The notes: a model not told the origin generated them from the sequence alone. 64,000 nt of DNA from an uncultured Bacteroidota bacterium (GCA_913055825.1 CAJXKB010000003.1:19667-83666); one strand, 5' to 3'. Positions 55,120 through 63,778 are shown, counted from the first letter of the stretch. Numbers and translations: made by a program.

Positions 55120-55399
55120 TTCCGACAAAATATTACATTTAATTTAGATAATTGTGTTTTTATTTTCTAAATCCTATTTTAAATTATAGAATATTTTACT
55201 ACTTCTTTTATATATATATGTAATTTATTCCTAAATAACTATTTAATAATAACATAAAGTGAATCCTTTTCCCAAATTTTGTTATAGGGACTGAATTCTT
55301 CAATTATTCTCCTAATTTTGACTACGGGCATTAAAAAATATTTTTTTACGTCCTGTTAAAAATTAATTTCACATAATTAAACAAAAAAAATTAAAGATT
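55120..55399 (+). repeat. Duplicated regulatory leader, copy 2 (before the UraA-type permease)
   Basis: This is the second copy of the region at 47184-47458, ending at the ATG of the permease gene. Blocks and their order are the same; small indels lie mostly in AT runs. The TAATTTTG element (55313-55320) occupies the same position relative to the start codon as in copy 1. Confidence 0.85.
55313..55320 (+). promoter_or_regulatory. -7 element in regulatory leader copy 2
   Basis: TAATTTTG fits TAnnTTTG; the conserved ACTGAATTCTTCAATTATTC block lies directly upstream in place of a -33 TTTG, as in copy 1. The base differences between copies inside the box (TATT versus TAAT) fall at the variable nn positions. 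Confidence 0.5.
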
Positions 55400-56782
55400 A
55401 TGTTTACTAAAACCTCAAAAAACAAAGACACTCATGCTATAAAAAAGCATCCTGTGGATGAGATGCTTTCTCTGGATAAATTGTTTGTTTATGGTTTACA
55501 GCATGTCCTTGCAATGTATGCTGGCGCTGTTGCCGTACCGCTTATTGTTGCCGGAGCTGCAGGCCTGTCCAAAGCTGATACTGCATTTTTGATCAATGCT
55601 GACTTATTTACCTGCGGAATAGCTACATTAATTCAAACTCTTGGTTTCTGGAAAATTGGAATTCGTATCCCTGTAATACAGGGTGTTTCGTTTGCTTCAG
55701 TGACCCCTATGATTATGATCGCTCAAAGTCAGGGTATGGAAAGTATTTATGGTGCCGTTATCGTTGCCGGACTTTTTGCTTTTTTTATTGCTCCTTACTT
55801 TAGTAAGTTACTGCGCTTTTTCCCTCCGGTGGTTACCGGTAGTGTAGTCGCTGTTATCGGCATCACACTGCTTCCGGTTGGTATTGACTGGGCAGCAGGT
55901 GGTTACGGAAATAAAAGCTATGGTGCTCCAGAATTTCTGATGCTTGCGGGGGTAGTATTATTATCGATTCTTATTTTTAACAAGTATTTTAAAGGATTTA
56001 TATCGCATATATCCGTTCTTCTAGGTTTGCTTGTCGGTATGGCTATTGCTGTTCCAATGGGGTTGGTGAACTTATCAGGGCTGTCCAATGCTGCATGGGT
56101 GGGGTTAGATACTCCGTTTTATTACGGCCTCCCAAAATTTGACATAGGGGCAATTATAGCCATGTGTCTGGTAATTCTTGTCATTATGGTTGAATCTACC
56201 GGTGATTTTCTTGCCCTCGGGGAAATTATTGACAAGCCTATCAAGGAAAAAGACCTCAACCGTGGCTTAAGGGCAGACGGTCTGTCAATTGTATTGGGTG
56301 GTATTTTAAATGCTTTCCCATATACTGCCTTTGCTCAGAATATAGGTCTGGTTGCTTTAACAAAGGTAAAGAGCCGTTACGTAGTTGCCGCATCCGGTTT
56401 AATTTTAGTGATTTTAGGCCTGTTTCCTAAACTGGCAATTATTATTGCATCCCTACCGGATCCTGTTTTAGGTGGTGCAGGTATCGCTATGTTCGGAATC
56501 GTGGCTGCCAGTGGTATTAAAACTTTGTCCAAAGTAAACTACGAAAAATATCCTCATAATATTTTCATCGTTGCACTTAGTATAGGAATTAGCATTATTC
56601 CTATTGTTTCCCCTAATTTCTTTAAATATTTCCCAAGCTGGAGCCAGACAATTCTGCATAGCGGAATTACATTGGGTGCACTGACAGCAATTTCTCTTAA
56701 CCTTTTCTTTAATGGTGGCGGTGGATCAGCGAGTAAGATAAAAGAAAAAACGGCGAAGGGGGCAGGAGTTACCGAAATATAG
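55400..56782 (+). CDS. NCS2 permease, UraA/PbuX type (xanthine/urate/uracil)
   Basis: The 460-residue inner-membrane protein has about 14 membrane segments. VYGLQHVLAMYAGAVAVPLI at the N-terminus, PVIQGVSFASVTPMIMIA, and the nucleobase-ascorbate-transporter signature AFAQNIGLVALTKVKSRYV identify the UraA/PbuX/UacT branch. The Gln-Asn pair (QNIG) is typical of xanthine/urate carriers. It is a different branch from the AzgA-type protein at 48177. The control region is shared with the outer-membrane channel operon. Downstream lie a 92-bp inverted-repeat element and a gene remnant before the carbamate kinase gene. Confidence 0.93.
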   Translation: MFTKTSKNKDTHAIKKHPVDEMLSLDKLFVYGLQHVLAMYAGAVAVPLIVAGAAGLSKADTAFLINADLFTCGIATLIQTLGFWKIGIRIPVIQGVSFASVTPMIMIAQSQGMESIYGAVIVAGLFAFFIAPYFSKLLRFFPPVVTGSVVAVIGITLLPVGIDWAAGGYGNKSYGAPEFLMLAGVVLLSILIFNKYFKGFISHISVLLGLLVGMAIAVPMGLVNLSGLSNAAWVGLDTPFYYGLPKFDIGAIIAMCLVILVIMVESTGDFLALGEIIDKPIKEKDLNRGLRADGLSIVLGGILNAFPYTAFAQNIGLVALTKVKSRYVVAASGLILVILGLFPKLAIIIASLPDPVLGGAGIAMFGIVAASGIKTLSKVNYEKYPHNIFIVALSIGISIIPIVSPNFFKYFPSWSQTILHSGITLGALTAISLNLFFNGGGGSASKIKEKTAKGAGVTEI

Positions 56783-56834
56783 AAATTGTTACTAAGCTTG
56801 TTTAAAGTCAAATTATTGTTATGTGTGTATGTAA

Positions 56835-56926
56835 CTAAAAATCAGACAATAACTAACTTTTTTAATTAGCCTACCCCTACGCCCCTTCCAAAAGAAGATT
56901 ATAGGTTTTTATTGTCTGATTTTTAG
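56835..56926. repeat. 92-bp element with perfect 18-bp inverted ends
   Basis: CTAAAAATCAGACAATAA (56835-56852) is the exact reverse complement of 56909-56926, with 56 bp between. The long loop and missing T-run make it a poor simple terminator; the shape resembles a miniature inverted-repeat element, but no target-site duplication was found and no second copy was noticed in the window. It lies between the permease stop and a truncated gene remnant. Confidence 0.55.
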
Positions 56927-56965
56927 CATTTTTCTTTGATCCACTGACTTTTAACTTTAAACAAC

Positions 56966-57136
56966 TTCAATTTAAAATACTTTACCTGGGTAGAACAGCA
57001 AGCTAAGGAAGTGGGTGATTTGAATACGTTGTGGTATGATCACGATATTTGGAATAAGCTTTTCGACCAGGTAAAGGTCTGGGATTCTTTGATTGAAGAA
57101 TTTAATGAGAAGACGGGCCTTCTAAAATATTTATAA
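56966..57136 (+). pseudogene. C-terminal remnant of a PLP-dependent enzyme
   Basis: An open frame (open from 56948 after a TGA, no start codon) reads FNLKYFTWVEQQAKEV, then LWYDHDIWNKLFDQVKVWD and IEEFNEKTGLLKYL, and stops at 57134-57136. It reads like real coding sequence. From memory, NLKYYTWVEQQ and a closing LIEEFNEKVGLL-type stretch end the PLP-dependent proteins that begin like the gene at 63810, so this looks like the tail of a second copy whose body is gone. It ends 43 bp before the carbamate kinase ATG. Confidence 0.6.
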
Positions 57137-57179
57137 TTCTATTTCATGATGTTAAATTGTAAAATTAAAGTAGCAAAAT

Positions 57180-58124
57180 ATGAAAAAATTAGCTGTAGTA
57201 GCCTTTGGTGGTAATGCTTTGTTAAGAGCTGGACAAACAGGAACAATAAACGAGCAGGAAGCCAATGCATTTAATGCAAGTAAAAAATTAGTAAAACTTA
57301 TACGTAAAAAATATAACCTTGTCTTAACCCACGGCAACGGGCCTCAAGTGGGTAATATTTTAATTGCCAATGCTGCCGGTCATAAGTATAGTAACATCCC
57401 GGAGATGCCGCTAGATGTTTGTGGTTCTTATTCACAAGGGTTTATCGGGTATGTTTTAGAGCAGCAGCTGAGAAATGTATTAAGAAAAGAAGATAAAGAA
57501 CGGGATATTATTACATTAATTACGCAAGTGGTAGTAGATAAGCACGATCCAGCTTTTACAAATCCCACAAAGCCCATAGGCCCCTACTATTCAAAAGAAG
57601 AAGCCGAAGCCTTCATGGAAAAAACCGGCACTGTATTTAAAGAAGACAGTAGGGGAAGAGGCTGGCGAAAAGTCGTGGCTTCACCTGAACCTCTTATTAT
57701 TTTCAACAAAAAGTCAATTGAAAAAATTGCGCGGGAAGGGAATATTGTCATCGCTGTGGGCGGTGGTGGAATTCCCTGTTATTATGTCGATGAAAATAAA
57801 TTGGAAGGTATTGAAGCTGTTATTGATAAAGATCTGGCTTCCTCTCGGCTTGCCATAGGAATTCGGGCCGATAAATTCTTCATCCTGACAGATATTCCTA
57901 AAGTGTTTATCAATTTCAATACGCCCCAGGAAAAGGCAATCGACAGAATGTCCATTCTGGAAGCAAAACAATTTCTCCGAGAAGGGCAATTTGGTGAAGG
58001 TAGCATGTTGCCAAAAGTGAGGGCCGCTATTAATTTTGTGGAAAATACAGGCAAAGATGCCATCATAACCGAGACTTCTAAACTTGGTGTTGATGGTGGA
58101 GGGACCAGAATTACTATGATGTAG
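57180..58124 (+). CDS. arcC: Carbamate kinase
   Basis: The 314-residue cytoplasmic kinase makes ATP from carbamoyl phosphate and ADP (reversible). Motifs: VAFGGNALLRAGQ, VLTHGNGPQVGNILIANAAG, SYSQGFIGYVLEQQL, VIAVGGGGIPCYYV and EAVIDKDLASSRLAIGI. In anaerobic purine and allantoin breakdown the carbamoyl phosphate comes from ureido intermediates, and no arginine-deiminase genes are next to it, so a purine-linked role is inferred. No carbamoyltransferase is within the window. Confidence 0.95.
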   Translation: MKKLAVVAFGGNALLRAGQTGTINEQEANAFNASKKLVKLIRKKYNLVLTHGNGPQVGNILIANAAGHKYSNIPEMPLDVCGSYSQGFIGYVLEQQLRNVLRKEDKERDIITLITQVVVDKHDPAFTNPTKPIGPYYSKEEAEAFMEKTGTVFKEDSRGRGWRKVVASPEPLIIFNKKSIEKIAREGNIVIAVGGGGIPCYYVDENKLEGIEAVIDKDLASSRLAIGIRADKFFILTDIPKVFINFNTPQEKAIDRMSILEAKQFLREGQFGEGSMLPKVRAAINFVENTGKDAIITETSKLGVDGGGTRITMM

Positions 58125-58243
58125 GCCTGCCTGGGATAAATTCTTGAACAAAAGTAGGATAAACCATTTGGATGGTTCGAAATAAGCCGTCAAAATAGAA
58201 TTACCAAAAGTTTTTAAGTATAGTACAGTTTATTATTACGAAT

Positions 58244-58270
58244 TACCCTTTTTGAAAAAAAATAAGGGTA
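58244..58270. promoter_or_regulatory. Inverted repeat upstream of the serine dehydratase gene
   Basis: TACCCTT (58244-58250) and AAGGGTA (58264-58270) are perfect inverted arms with a 13-bp spacer. With the palindrome at 58297-58308 this gives two symmetric sites within 110 bp of the start. Another small stem (AACCAT/ATGGTT, 58162-58177) lies further upstream. Confidence 0.4.
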
Positions 58271-58296
58271 TAGAATACAAAGTAGACAGATTAATT

Positions 58297-58308
58297 CGCA
58301 ATATTGCG
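58297..58308. promoter_or_regulatory. 12-bp perfect palindrome upstream of the serine dehydratase gene
   Basis: CGCAATATTGCG is fully self-complementary and GC-capped in AT-rich surroundings, 44 bp before the ATG at 58353. Position and symmetry suit an operator. Confidence 0.45.
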
Positions 58309-58352
58309 CATAAATATGATTATACACTTTCTTAAACCCTAGCAGGCATTTC

Positions 58353-59543
58353 ATGGATTCAATCAAAGAAATATATAGAATAGGGAGAGGCCCGTCGAGC
58401 AGTCATACGATGGGACCGGTTCGGGCTGCAAGAATTTATAAAGTCAGGCATCCTCAGGCAAAATCATTTAAGGTTACCCTGTATGGAAGCCTGGCTCTTA
58501 CAGGAAAAGGACATTTGACAGACATCTCTATCGAAAACGAGCTTGCTCCTTCCAAAGTGTTTTTTTTGTGGAAAAGAAATGTGTTTAAACCTTTTCACCC
58601 CAATGCTTTAGAGTTTGAGGTAATGGATGAGGACGAACCCTCGGATAATTGGCTTGTTTACAGTACCGGAGGCGGAAAAATAGTTGACGAAAAAACCAAA
58701 GATGCGTCGGGAGTGCAGGTTTATCAGCAAAAAAACATGCAAGATATATTGGCCTACATGAAAGAAACCGGGATGACTTTTTGGGAACTTGTTTATGAAA
58801 TGGAAGACAGGTCAATAAAGGAACACCTTTCAAAAGTCTGGGATGTAATGCAACATTCGATTGAAAACGGTTTAAATTCTGAAGGCCTTTTGCCGGGTGT
58901 TTTAAAAATTCAACGTAAGGCATCTTCCTATTACTCTAAATCGAAAAGTTTGAACAATTATGCAAAAGTTTCAAGTAAGATTTTTGCCTATGCTCTAGCT
59001 GTGGCAGAAGAAAATGCATCTGGAGGGGTTGTCGTAACGGCTCCCACATGTGGTTCGGCAGGAATTGTACCATCTGTATTGAGAATAAGCAGTGAGCATT
59101 ACAAAATTGACAATGAGAAAATATTGAATGCTTTAGCTACTGCCGGTTTAATCGGAAATATTGTAAAACATAATGCTTCAATTTCCGGAGCAGAAGTGGG
59201 ATGTCAGGGAGAAGTCGGCACTGCCTGTGCCATGGCCGCCGCCGCTGCCGCACAGTTGTTGGGAGGAACCCCCACGCAGATTGAATATGCTGCAGAGATG
59301 GGACTTGAACATCACCTGGGATTAACCTGCGACCCTGTTGCCGGTCTGGTTCAAATTCCATGTATTGAAAGAAACGTCCATGCAGCAGCCAGAGCCTTTG
59401 ATGCAGCTCGATATTCACTTTTATCCGATGGAAATCATTTTATCAGCTTCGATCGAGTTACCCGGGTTATGAAACAGACAGGAAAAGATTTGCCCAGCCT
59501 GTACCGGGAAACTTCACAAGGTGGATTGGCTTCAGAGGACTAA
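58353..59543 (+). CDS. sdaA: L-serine ammonia-lyase, iron-sulfur type
   Basis: The 396-residue single-chain enzyme turns L-serine into pyruvate and ammonia. The N-terminal beta domain starts with IYRIGRGPSSSHTMGPVRAA. The alpha domain has TAPTCGSAGIVPSVLR, GAEVGCQGEVGTACAMAAAA and GLTCDPVAGLVQIPCIERN, which carry the conserved cysteines for the oxygen-labile [4Fe-4S] cluster. It is shorter than E. coli SdaA (about 454) because of a reduced beta domain and linker. In purine fermentation glycine is converted through serine to pyruvate, so its position between carbamate kinase and ygfK fits that pathway. Confidence 0.94.
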   Translation: MDSIKEIYRIGRGPSSSHTMGPVRAARIYKVRHPQAKSFKVTLYGSLALTGKGHLTDISIENELAPSKVFFLWKRNVFKPFHPNALEFEVMDEDEPSDNWLVYSTGGGKIVDEKTKDASGVQVYQQKNMQDILAYMKETGMTFWELVYEMEDRSIKEHLSKVWDVMQHSIENGLNSEGLLPGVLKIQRKASSYYSKSKSLNNYAKVSSKIFAYALAVAEENASGGVVVTAPTCGSAGIVPSVLRISSEHYKIDNEKILNALATAGLIGNIVKHNASISGAEVGCQGEVGTACAMAAAAAAQLLGGTPTQIEYAAEMGLEHHLGLTCDPVAGLVQIPCIERNVHAAARAFDAARYSLLSDGNHFISFDRVTRVMKQTGKDLPSLYRETSQGGLASED

Positions 59544-59749
59544 TATAATATTTTAAATGAGATATTTACCATCGATGCAGATCTGGCCGGGCTGTTGTTT
59601 TATAAAGAAAATTTATTGAAATATGGGAAATAACTCCATAAAAATGCCATTTTCTATTCCCTTTTCCCAATATCCCCCCAAAACAGGAAAAATAACAATG
59701 TACGCCACCTTTTCATTAAATTTGCCTGATCATTTTAGCAAAATTTTTT

Positions 59750-62700
59750 ATGTCAGATAAATTTAGTCCCATTCCGGTCAGGCAATTACTGCAAATTATC
59801 TTCAACGAATACGACCGTAAAAAAAGTATTTTCGGTATCGATGAAGCTTTGTTTTTTAAGCCTTTACAGGAAAAACGTTTCCAAGCTACTGCTTTCAATC
59901 AAAAAATACAAACACCCCTTGGCGTAGCCGCCGGTCCTCATTCGCAAATGGCACAAAATATTGTGGCGGCCTGGCTCATGGGTTCAAGATACATTGAGCT
60001 GAAAACCATCCAGACTTTAGACGAACTGGAAGTGTCAAAACCTTGTATCGACATGCAAGACGAAGGCTATAATTGTGAGTGGTCGCAAGAACTCAAAATC
60101 AAGGAAAGCTTTAACGAATACCTCAACGCATGGATTATCATTCATCTTTTAAATCATAAATTCGGATGGGGAGACTCGCCCGAAACCATTTTCAATATGA
60201 GTGTGGGCTATAATCTGGAAGGCATCTTAAAAGATAATGTGCAATGGTTTTTTCAGAAAATGACAGACAGCTCTGCTGAACTGAAAGAAAAAATAGAAGA
60301 AATCAAACCCATTTATCCTGACATTGAAAACATTTCCATTCCTGCTCAAATTTCCAATAATATCACCCTTTCGACCATGCATGGCTGTCCGGCCAACGAA
60401 ATAGAGGACATTGCCAAATATCTGCTTCGCGAAAAGCATTTGCATACTTTTGTAAAACTCAATCCCACTCTGCTTGGCCCGACGCAACTGCGAAAAATCC
60501 TAAACGAAGATTTGAATTTTGACACGCATGTTCCCGACGTGGCCTTTGAACACGATTTAAAATATCCGGATGCTTTAAAAATCATCCAATCGTTACTGAA
60601 AACCGCACAGGAAGAAAAACTGCAATTCGGGTTAAAATTGACGAATACGCTGGAATCCATCAACCACAAAAATATTTTCAAACCCGAAAATGAGATGATG
60701 TACATGAGCGGGCGTGCGCTTCATCCACTTTCGATTCATGTGGCTAAAAAATTGCAATCCGATTTTCATGGGCAACTCAAACTCTCTTTTTCGGGAGGAA
60801 TTAACGCCTTTAACGTGGCTGATACGTTGGCCTGCGGCTTCGAAACCATCACCGTTTCTTCCGATTTGCTGAAACCAGGAGGTTATACCCGCATGAACCA
60901 GTATTTTAGTGAATTATCAAATGCATTCGAAAGAGAAAATGCGAAAAATACAGGTCAGTATATGTTGATCATGTCGGGCAAAAAGGAATTGAAAGAGGCC
61001 GCTTATTGCAACCTGATGAGCTATGCTGACCAGGTGTTGGAGTCGGATTTGTACAAACGCACCTATCTGCGGACCCCTGATATCAAAACACAAAAACCGT
61101 TGGCATTTTTCGATTGTATTTCGGCACCTTGCGAAGATACCTGTCCAACCAATCAGGGTATTCCAAGCTACATGTACCATACTGCCCGGGGTGAATTTGA
61201 GAAGGCGTATGAGGTGATTACCAAAACCAATCCTTTTCCCAATTCAACCGGAATGGTCTGCGACCATGTGTGCCAAACCAAATGTACGCGAATCAATTAT
61301 GACGAATCGCTGGCTATCCGCGACATCAAACGTTTTGTGGTAGAATGGCATAACAAGCACAAAACTGTTTCGGAAACAAAAGTGATACAATCGAATGATA
61401 AAAAAGTATCCATCATAGGCGCCGGCCCCACGGGGTTATCATGTGCCTATTTTTTGCGCCAGGCCGGATTTGAAGTAGATGTCTATGAGGCCAAATCGAG
61501 GGCCGGAGGCATGGTGTCGTGGGTAATTCCCAAATTCAGAATCACCGACGAAACGGTTGATTTGGATGTGGAGACCATCGAAAAGTTGGGTGTAACAATC
61601 CATTATAATCATAAAATAGAACAGCAAGGCTTTGAATCACTCAAGGCATCCAGCGATTATGTGGTGATTGCTGCCGGAGCACAGGAAATTCCTCAATTGA
61701 TGATTGAAGGTGTTGAAGCGGAGGGTGTTTTACAACCGTTGGGATTTTTGGCAGCAGCCAAGCGTGGAAATTTGCAGCATTTTGGATCGCATGTGGCGGT
61801 CATTGGGGGTGGAAACACAGCCATGGATATTGCCCGCACTGCGTATCGCCTTGTGGGCAAATCGGGCAAAGTGACCATCGTTTACCGGAGAAGTATTCAG
61901 GAAATGCCGGCTGTGTATCAGGAAATTACCGATGCTATGGCCGAAGGAATTGAATTTATCGAATGGGCAGCCCCGGTCAAAATAAATACCGAAAATGAAA
62001 AAATCATTTCTCTTACCTGTCTGAAAATGAAAGCCGGCGAAAAAGATGCCAGCGGACGTGCCCGTCCGATACCCATCGAGGGCTCTGAATTTGATTTGGC
62101 TGTTGATACGGTCATTCCCGCCATCGGACAAAAACCGGCTTTTCCTTTTGTGGATGAGAAATTGCTTGAAACCGGCAAAAACAGTTATGAAACCCGTATC
62201 AAAAATGTATTTATCGGGGGCGATGCCAAACACGGCGCAGCAACCCTCATTACCGGCGTGGGCGACGGGCGGAAAATGGCACAGGAAATCATTGATCGCT
62301 CACATATTGATTTTGATACACGACATCTTGCTGCTTCCGAAATTACACGTAAACAGCAATCAGTAAGCGATTTAATGAAAAAGAAGTCGCAACGCGTTTT
62401 TGGTGAACACCCCAGGGAACTGGCATTAAACGATCGGCAGAATTTCAGCTTGGTTACTGAAACTTTCACGGAACAACAGGCCAAAAACGAGGCTTCACGC
62501 TGTTTACTTTGCGATGAGGTTTGTAATATTTGTACAACCGTTTGTCCTAATTTTGCCAATTATTCTTACGAAATTGTTCCGGTATCTTACCGGCTTCAGA
62601 AAATTATAATCAACGGTTCGGAAGTCAAAATTGATGAAGATCAGCCTTTTGAAGTGAAACAAACCATCCAAATTCTGAACATTGATAATTTCTGTAATGA

Positions 62701-63052
62701 ATGCGGCAACTGTGGAACTTTTTGTCCTACCCAGAGTGCCCCTTACAAAGAAAAGCCGCAAATTTTTCTTACAAAAACCTCTTTTGATGAGGCTGATGAA
62801 GGGTATTATCTTGAAAAATCGGGAAACGACCTTTGTTTAATGGGGAAAAAACAGGGAACCAACTATTCCCTGCACTTGGGAAAAGATTTTTATCGCTTTG
62901 AGAATGAAATGGTAAAAATTGATCTAAATAAAACCGATTTTAGAGTCATTGATGTGGAAGTTTTAAGCGATCAAAATACTGAAATCACACTTGGAGAAGC
63001 CGCTCGAATGCGTGTCATCCTCGAAGGGGCGCAACATTTAAGCTTCTCGTAA
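59750..63052 (+). CDS. ygfK: YgfK-type iron-sulfur flavoprotein (putative selenate reductase subunit)
   Basis: The 1100-residue cytoplasmic protein has a dihydroorotate-dehydrogenase-like N-terminal part (about 1-430; GVAAGPHSQMAQNIVAAWLM, STMHGCPANEIEDIAKYLL). A GltD-like Fe-S helical domain follows (about 455-545; CEDTCPTNQGIPSYM, VCDHVCQTKCTRINYD), then a two-nucleotide-binding FAD/NAD(P) module (VSIIGAGPTGLSCAYFLRQA, VAVIGGGNTAMDIARTAYRL, VFIGGDAKHGAATLI). The C-terminal region has CLLCDEVCNICTTVCPNFAN and CNECGNCGTFCPTQSAP as further cluster ligands. E. coli ygfK lies in an anaerobic purine-degradation cluster with an Xdh-type enzyme. The protein is thought to move electrons between NAD(P)H and that pathway; the exact reaction is unknown. 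Confidence 0.9.
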   Translation: MSDKFSPIPVRQLLQIIFNEYDRKKSIFGIDEALFFKPLQEKRFQATAFNQKIQTPLGVAAGPHSQMAQNIVAAWLMGSRYIELKTIQTLDELEVSKPCIDMQDEGYNCEWSQELKIKESFNEYLNAWIIIHLLNHKFGWGDSPETIFNMSVGYNLEGILKDNVQWFFQKMTDSSAELKEKIEEIKPIYPDIENISIPAQISNNITLSTMHGCPANEIEDIAKYLLREKHLHTFVKLNPTLLGPTQLRKILNEDLNFDTHVPDVAFEHDLKYPDALKIIQSLLKTAQEEKLQFGLKLTNTLESINHKNIFKPENEMMYMSGRALHPLSIHVAKKLQSDFHGQLKLSFSGGINAFNVADTLACGFETITVSSDLLKPGGYTRMNQYFSELSNAFERENAKNTGQYMLIMSGKKELKEAAYCNLMSYADQVLESDLYKRTYLRTPDIKTQKPLAFFDCISAPCEDTCPTNQGIPSYMYHTARGEFEKAYEVITKTNPFPNSTGMVCDHVCQTKCTRINYDESLAIRDIKRFVVEWHNKHKTVSETKVIQSNDKKVSIIGAGPTGLSCAYFLRQAGFEVDVYEAKSRAGGMVSWVIPKFRITDETVDLDVETIEKLGVTIHYNHKIEQQGFESLKASSDYVVIAAGAQEIPQLMIEGVEAEGVLQPLGFLAAAKRGNLQHFGSHVAVIGGGNTAMDIARTAYRLVGKSGKVTIVYRRSIQEMPAVYQEITDAMAEGIEFIEWAAPVKINTENEKIISLTCLKMKAGEKDASGRARPIPIEGSEFDLAVDTVIPAIGQKPAFPFVDEKLLETGKNSYETRIKNVFIGGDAKHGAATLITGVGDGRKMAQEIIDRSHIDFDTRHLAASEITRKQQSVSDLMKKKSQRVFGEHPRELALNDRQNFSLVTETFTEQQAKNEASRCLLCDEVCNICTTVCPNFANYSYEIVPVSYRLQKIIINGSEVKIDEDQPFEVKQTIQILNIDNFCNECGNCGTFCPTQSAPYKEKPQIFLTKTSFDEADEGYYLEKSGNDLCLMGKKQGTNYSLHLGKDFYRFENEMVKIDLNKTDFRVIDVEVLSDQNTEITLGEAARMRVILEGAQHLSFS

Positions 63053-63093
63053 TGGGATGCGTTTTCTGGTTGAATGGAAGTTGAGGAGCTTGC

Positions 63094-63555
63094 TTAGAGT
63101 TTAAAATGATACGATACTTTCGATTCTGAGAGCACAAAAGAACTGTAGAACTGTGAAATATTCTGGATAATTGAAAACTTTTCAGCAATAAACAGATGAT
63201 AATCATCCATATCCTTGCAATAAACCTTTAACAGAAAATCGGAATTACCCGAAATGTAGTACGATTCCATCACCTCATCCAGTATGTTGACTTCCTTCTC
63301 GAAAGCTTCTACGGCTTCGCGGGTGTGCTTATTCAAAATTACCGAAATATAAACAATTAATTTTTTGTCAATCTTTTTAGGATCAATCAGTGTGATATAT
63401 TGCCTGATGTATCCGCTTTTCTCCAGCTTTTTTATTCGTTCGTAAATGGGAGTAGTCGATAAAAATAGTTTTTCCGAAAGTTCGCGAATGGTAATCCGGC
63501 TGTTATCCTGCAGGAGGTTGAGAAGTTTTAAATCTATTTCATCAATCGGTTTCAT
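63094..63555 (-). CDS. Lrp/AsnC family transcriptional regulator
   Basis: The 153-residue protein has an N-terminal winged helix-turn-helix (about 1-60; DEIDLKLLNLLQDNSRITIR, LFLSTTPIYERIKKLEKSGY) and a C-terminal RAM (AsnC ligand-binding) domain (about 66-150; YISGNSDFLLKVYCKDMDDY). Family members respond to amino acids and bind as octamers. It is convergent with ygfK (41 bp) and divergent from the PLP enzyme gene at 63810, with inverted repeats in the shared gap; control of the PLP gene and itself is the natural guess. Confidence 0.93.
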   Translation of the reverse strand: MKPIDEIDLKLLNLLQDNSRITIRELSEKLFLSTTPIYERIKKLEKSGYIRQYITLIDPKKIDKKLIVYISVILNKHTREAVEAFEKEVNILDEVMESYYISGNSDFLLKVYCKDMDDYHLFIAEKFSIIQNISQFYSSFVLSESKVSYHFKL

Positions 63556-63589
63556 AAGCCTGTTTTTTTATTGAATTAAAAGATCGTAT

Positions 63590-63611
63590 TATGAACACTT
63601 GGGCGTTCATA
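63590..63611. promoter_or_regulatory. Inverted repeat between the lrp-like and PLP enzyme genes
   Basis: TATGAAC (63590-63596) and GTTCATA (63605-63611) are perfect inverted arms with an 8-bp spacer, 35 bp before the regulator start. It is a plausible autoregulatory operator. Confidence 0.45.
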
Positions 63612-63628
63612 TTATATTGAAAAAACAT

Positions 63629-63643
63629 CGCGGCTGATCCGCG
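63629..63643 (-). terminator. GC-rich hairpin followed by T-run on the minus strand
   Basis: CGCGG-CTGAT-CCGCG forms a 5-bp stem; read on the minus strand it is followed by ATGTTTTTT. It may terminate or attenuate leftward transcription towards the regulator gene. It stands out as the only GC block in the AT-rich 254-bp gap. Confidence 0.35.
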
Positions 63644-63770
63644 CACAGTTACTTTTTTCTAAAGAACACAACATTATTCACTGCAAATATATGATATTTC
63701 TTTAACTTTTAATATTTATGGTTTATTTTACCTAAATATTTCATTTTATTAGAATATTTGATTATATATT

Positions 63771-63778
63771 TACCTTTG
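63771..63778 (+). promoter_or_regulatory. Candidate -7 element of the PLP enzyme gene
   Basis: TACCTTTG matches TAnnTTTG and lies 31 bp before the ATG at 63810. The upstream TTTG (63757-63760) is only 10 bp away, so a proper -33 box is missing and activator dependence is possible. Confidence 0.5.

Noticed and set aside
54972..55147. Roughly 55-codon start-less open frame after xdhC as another gene remnant
   Set aside because: It contains no motif that I recognise and runs into the duplicated control region; it could be chance, unlike the two remnants reported.
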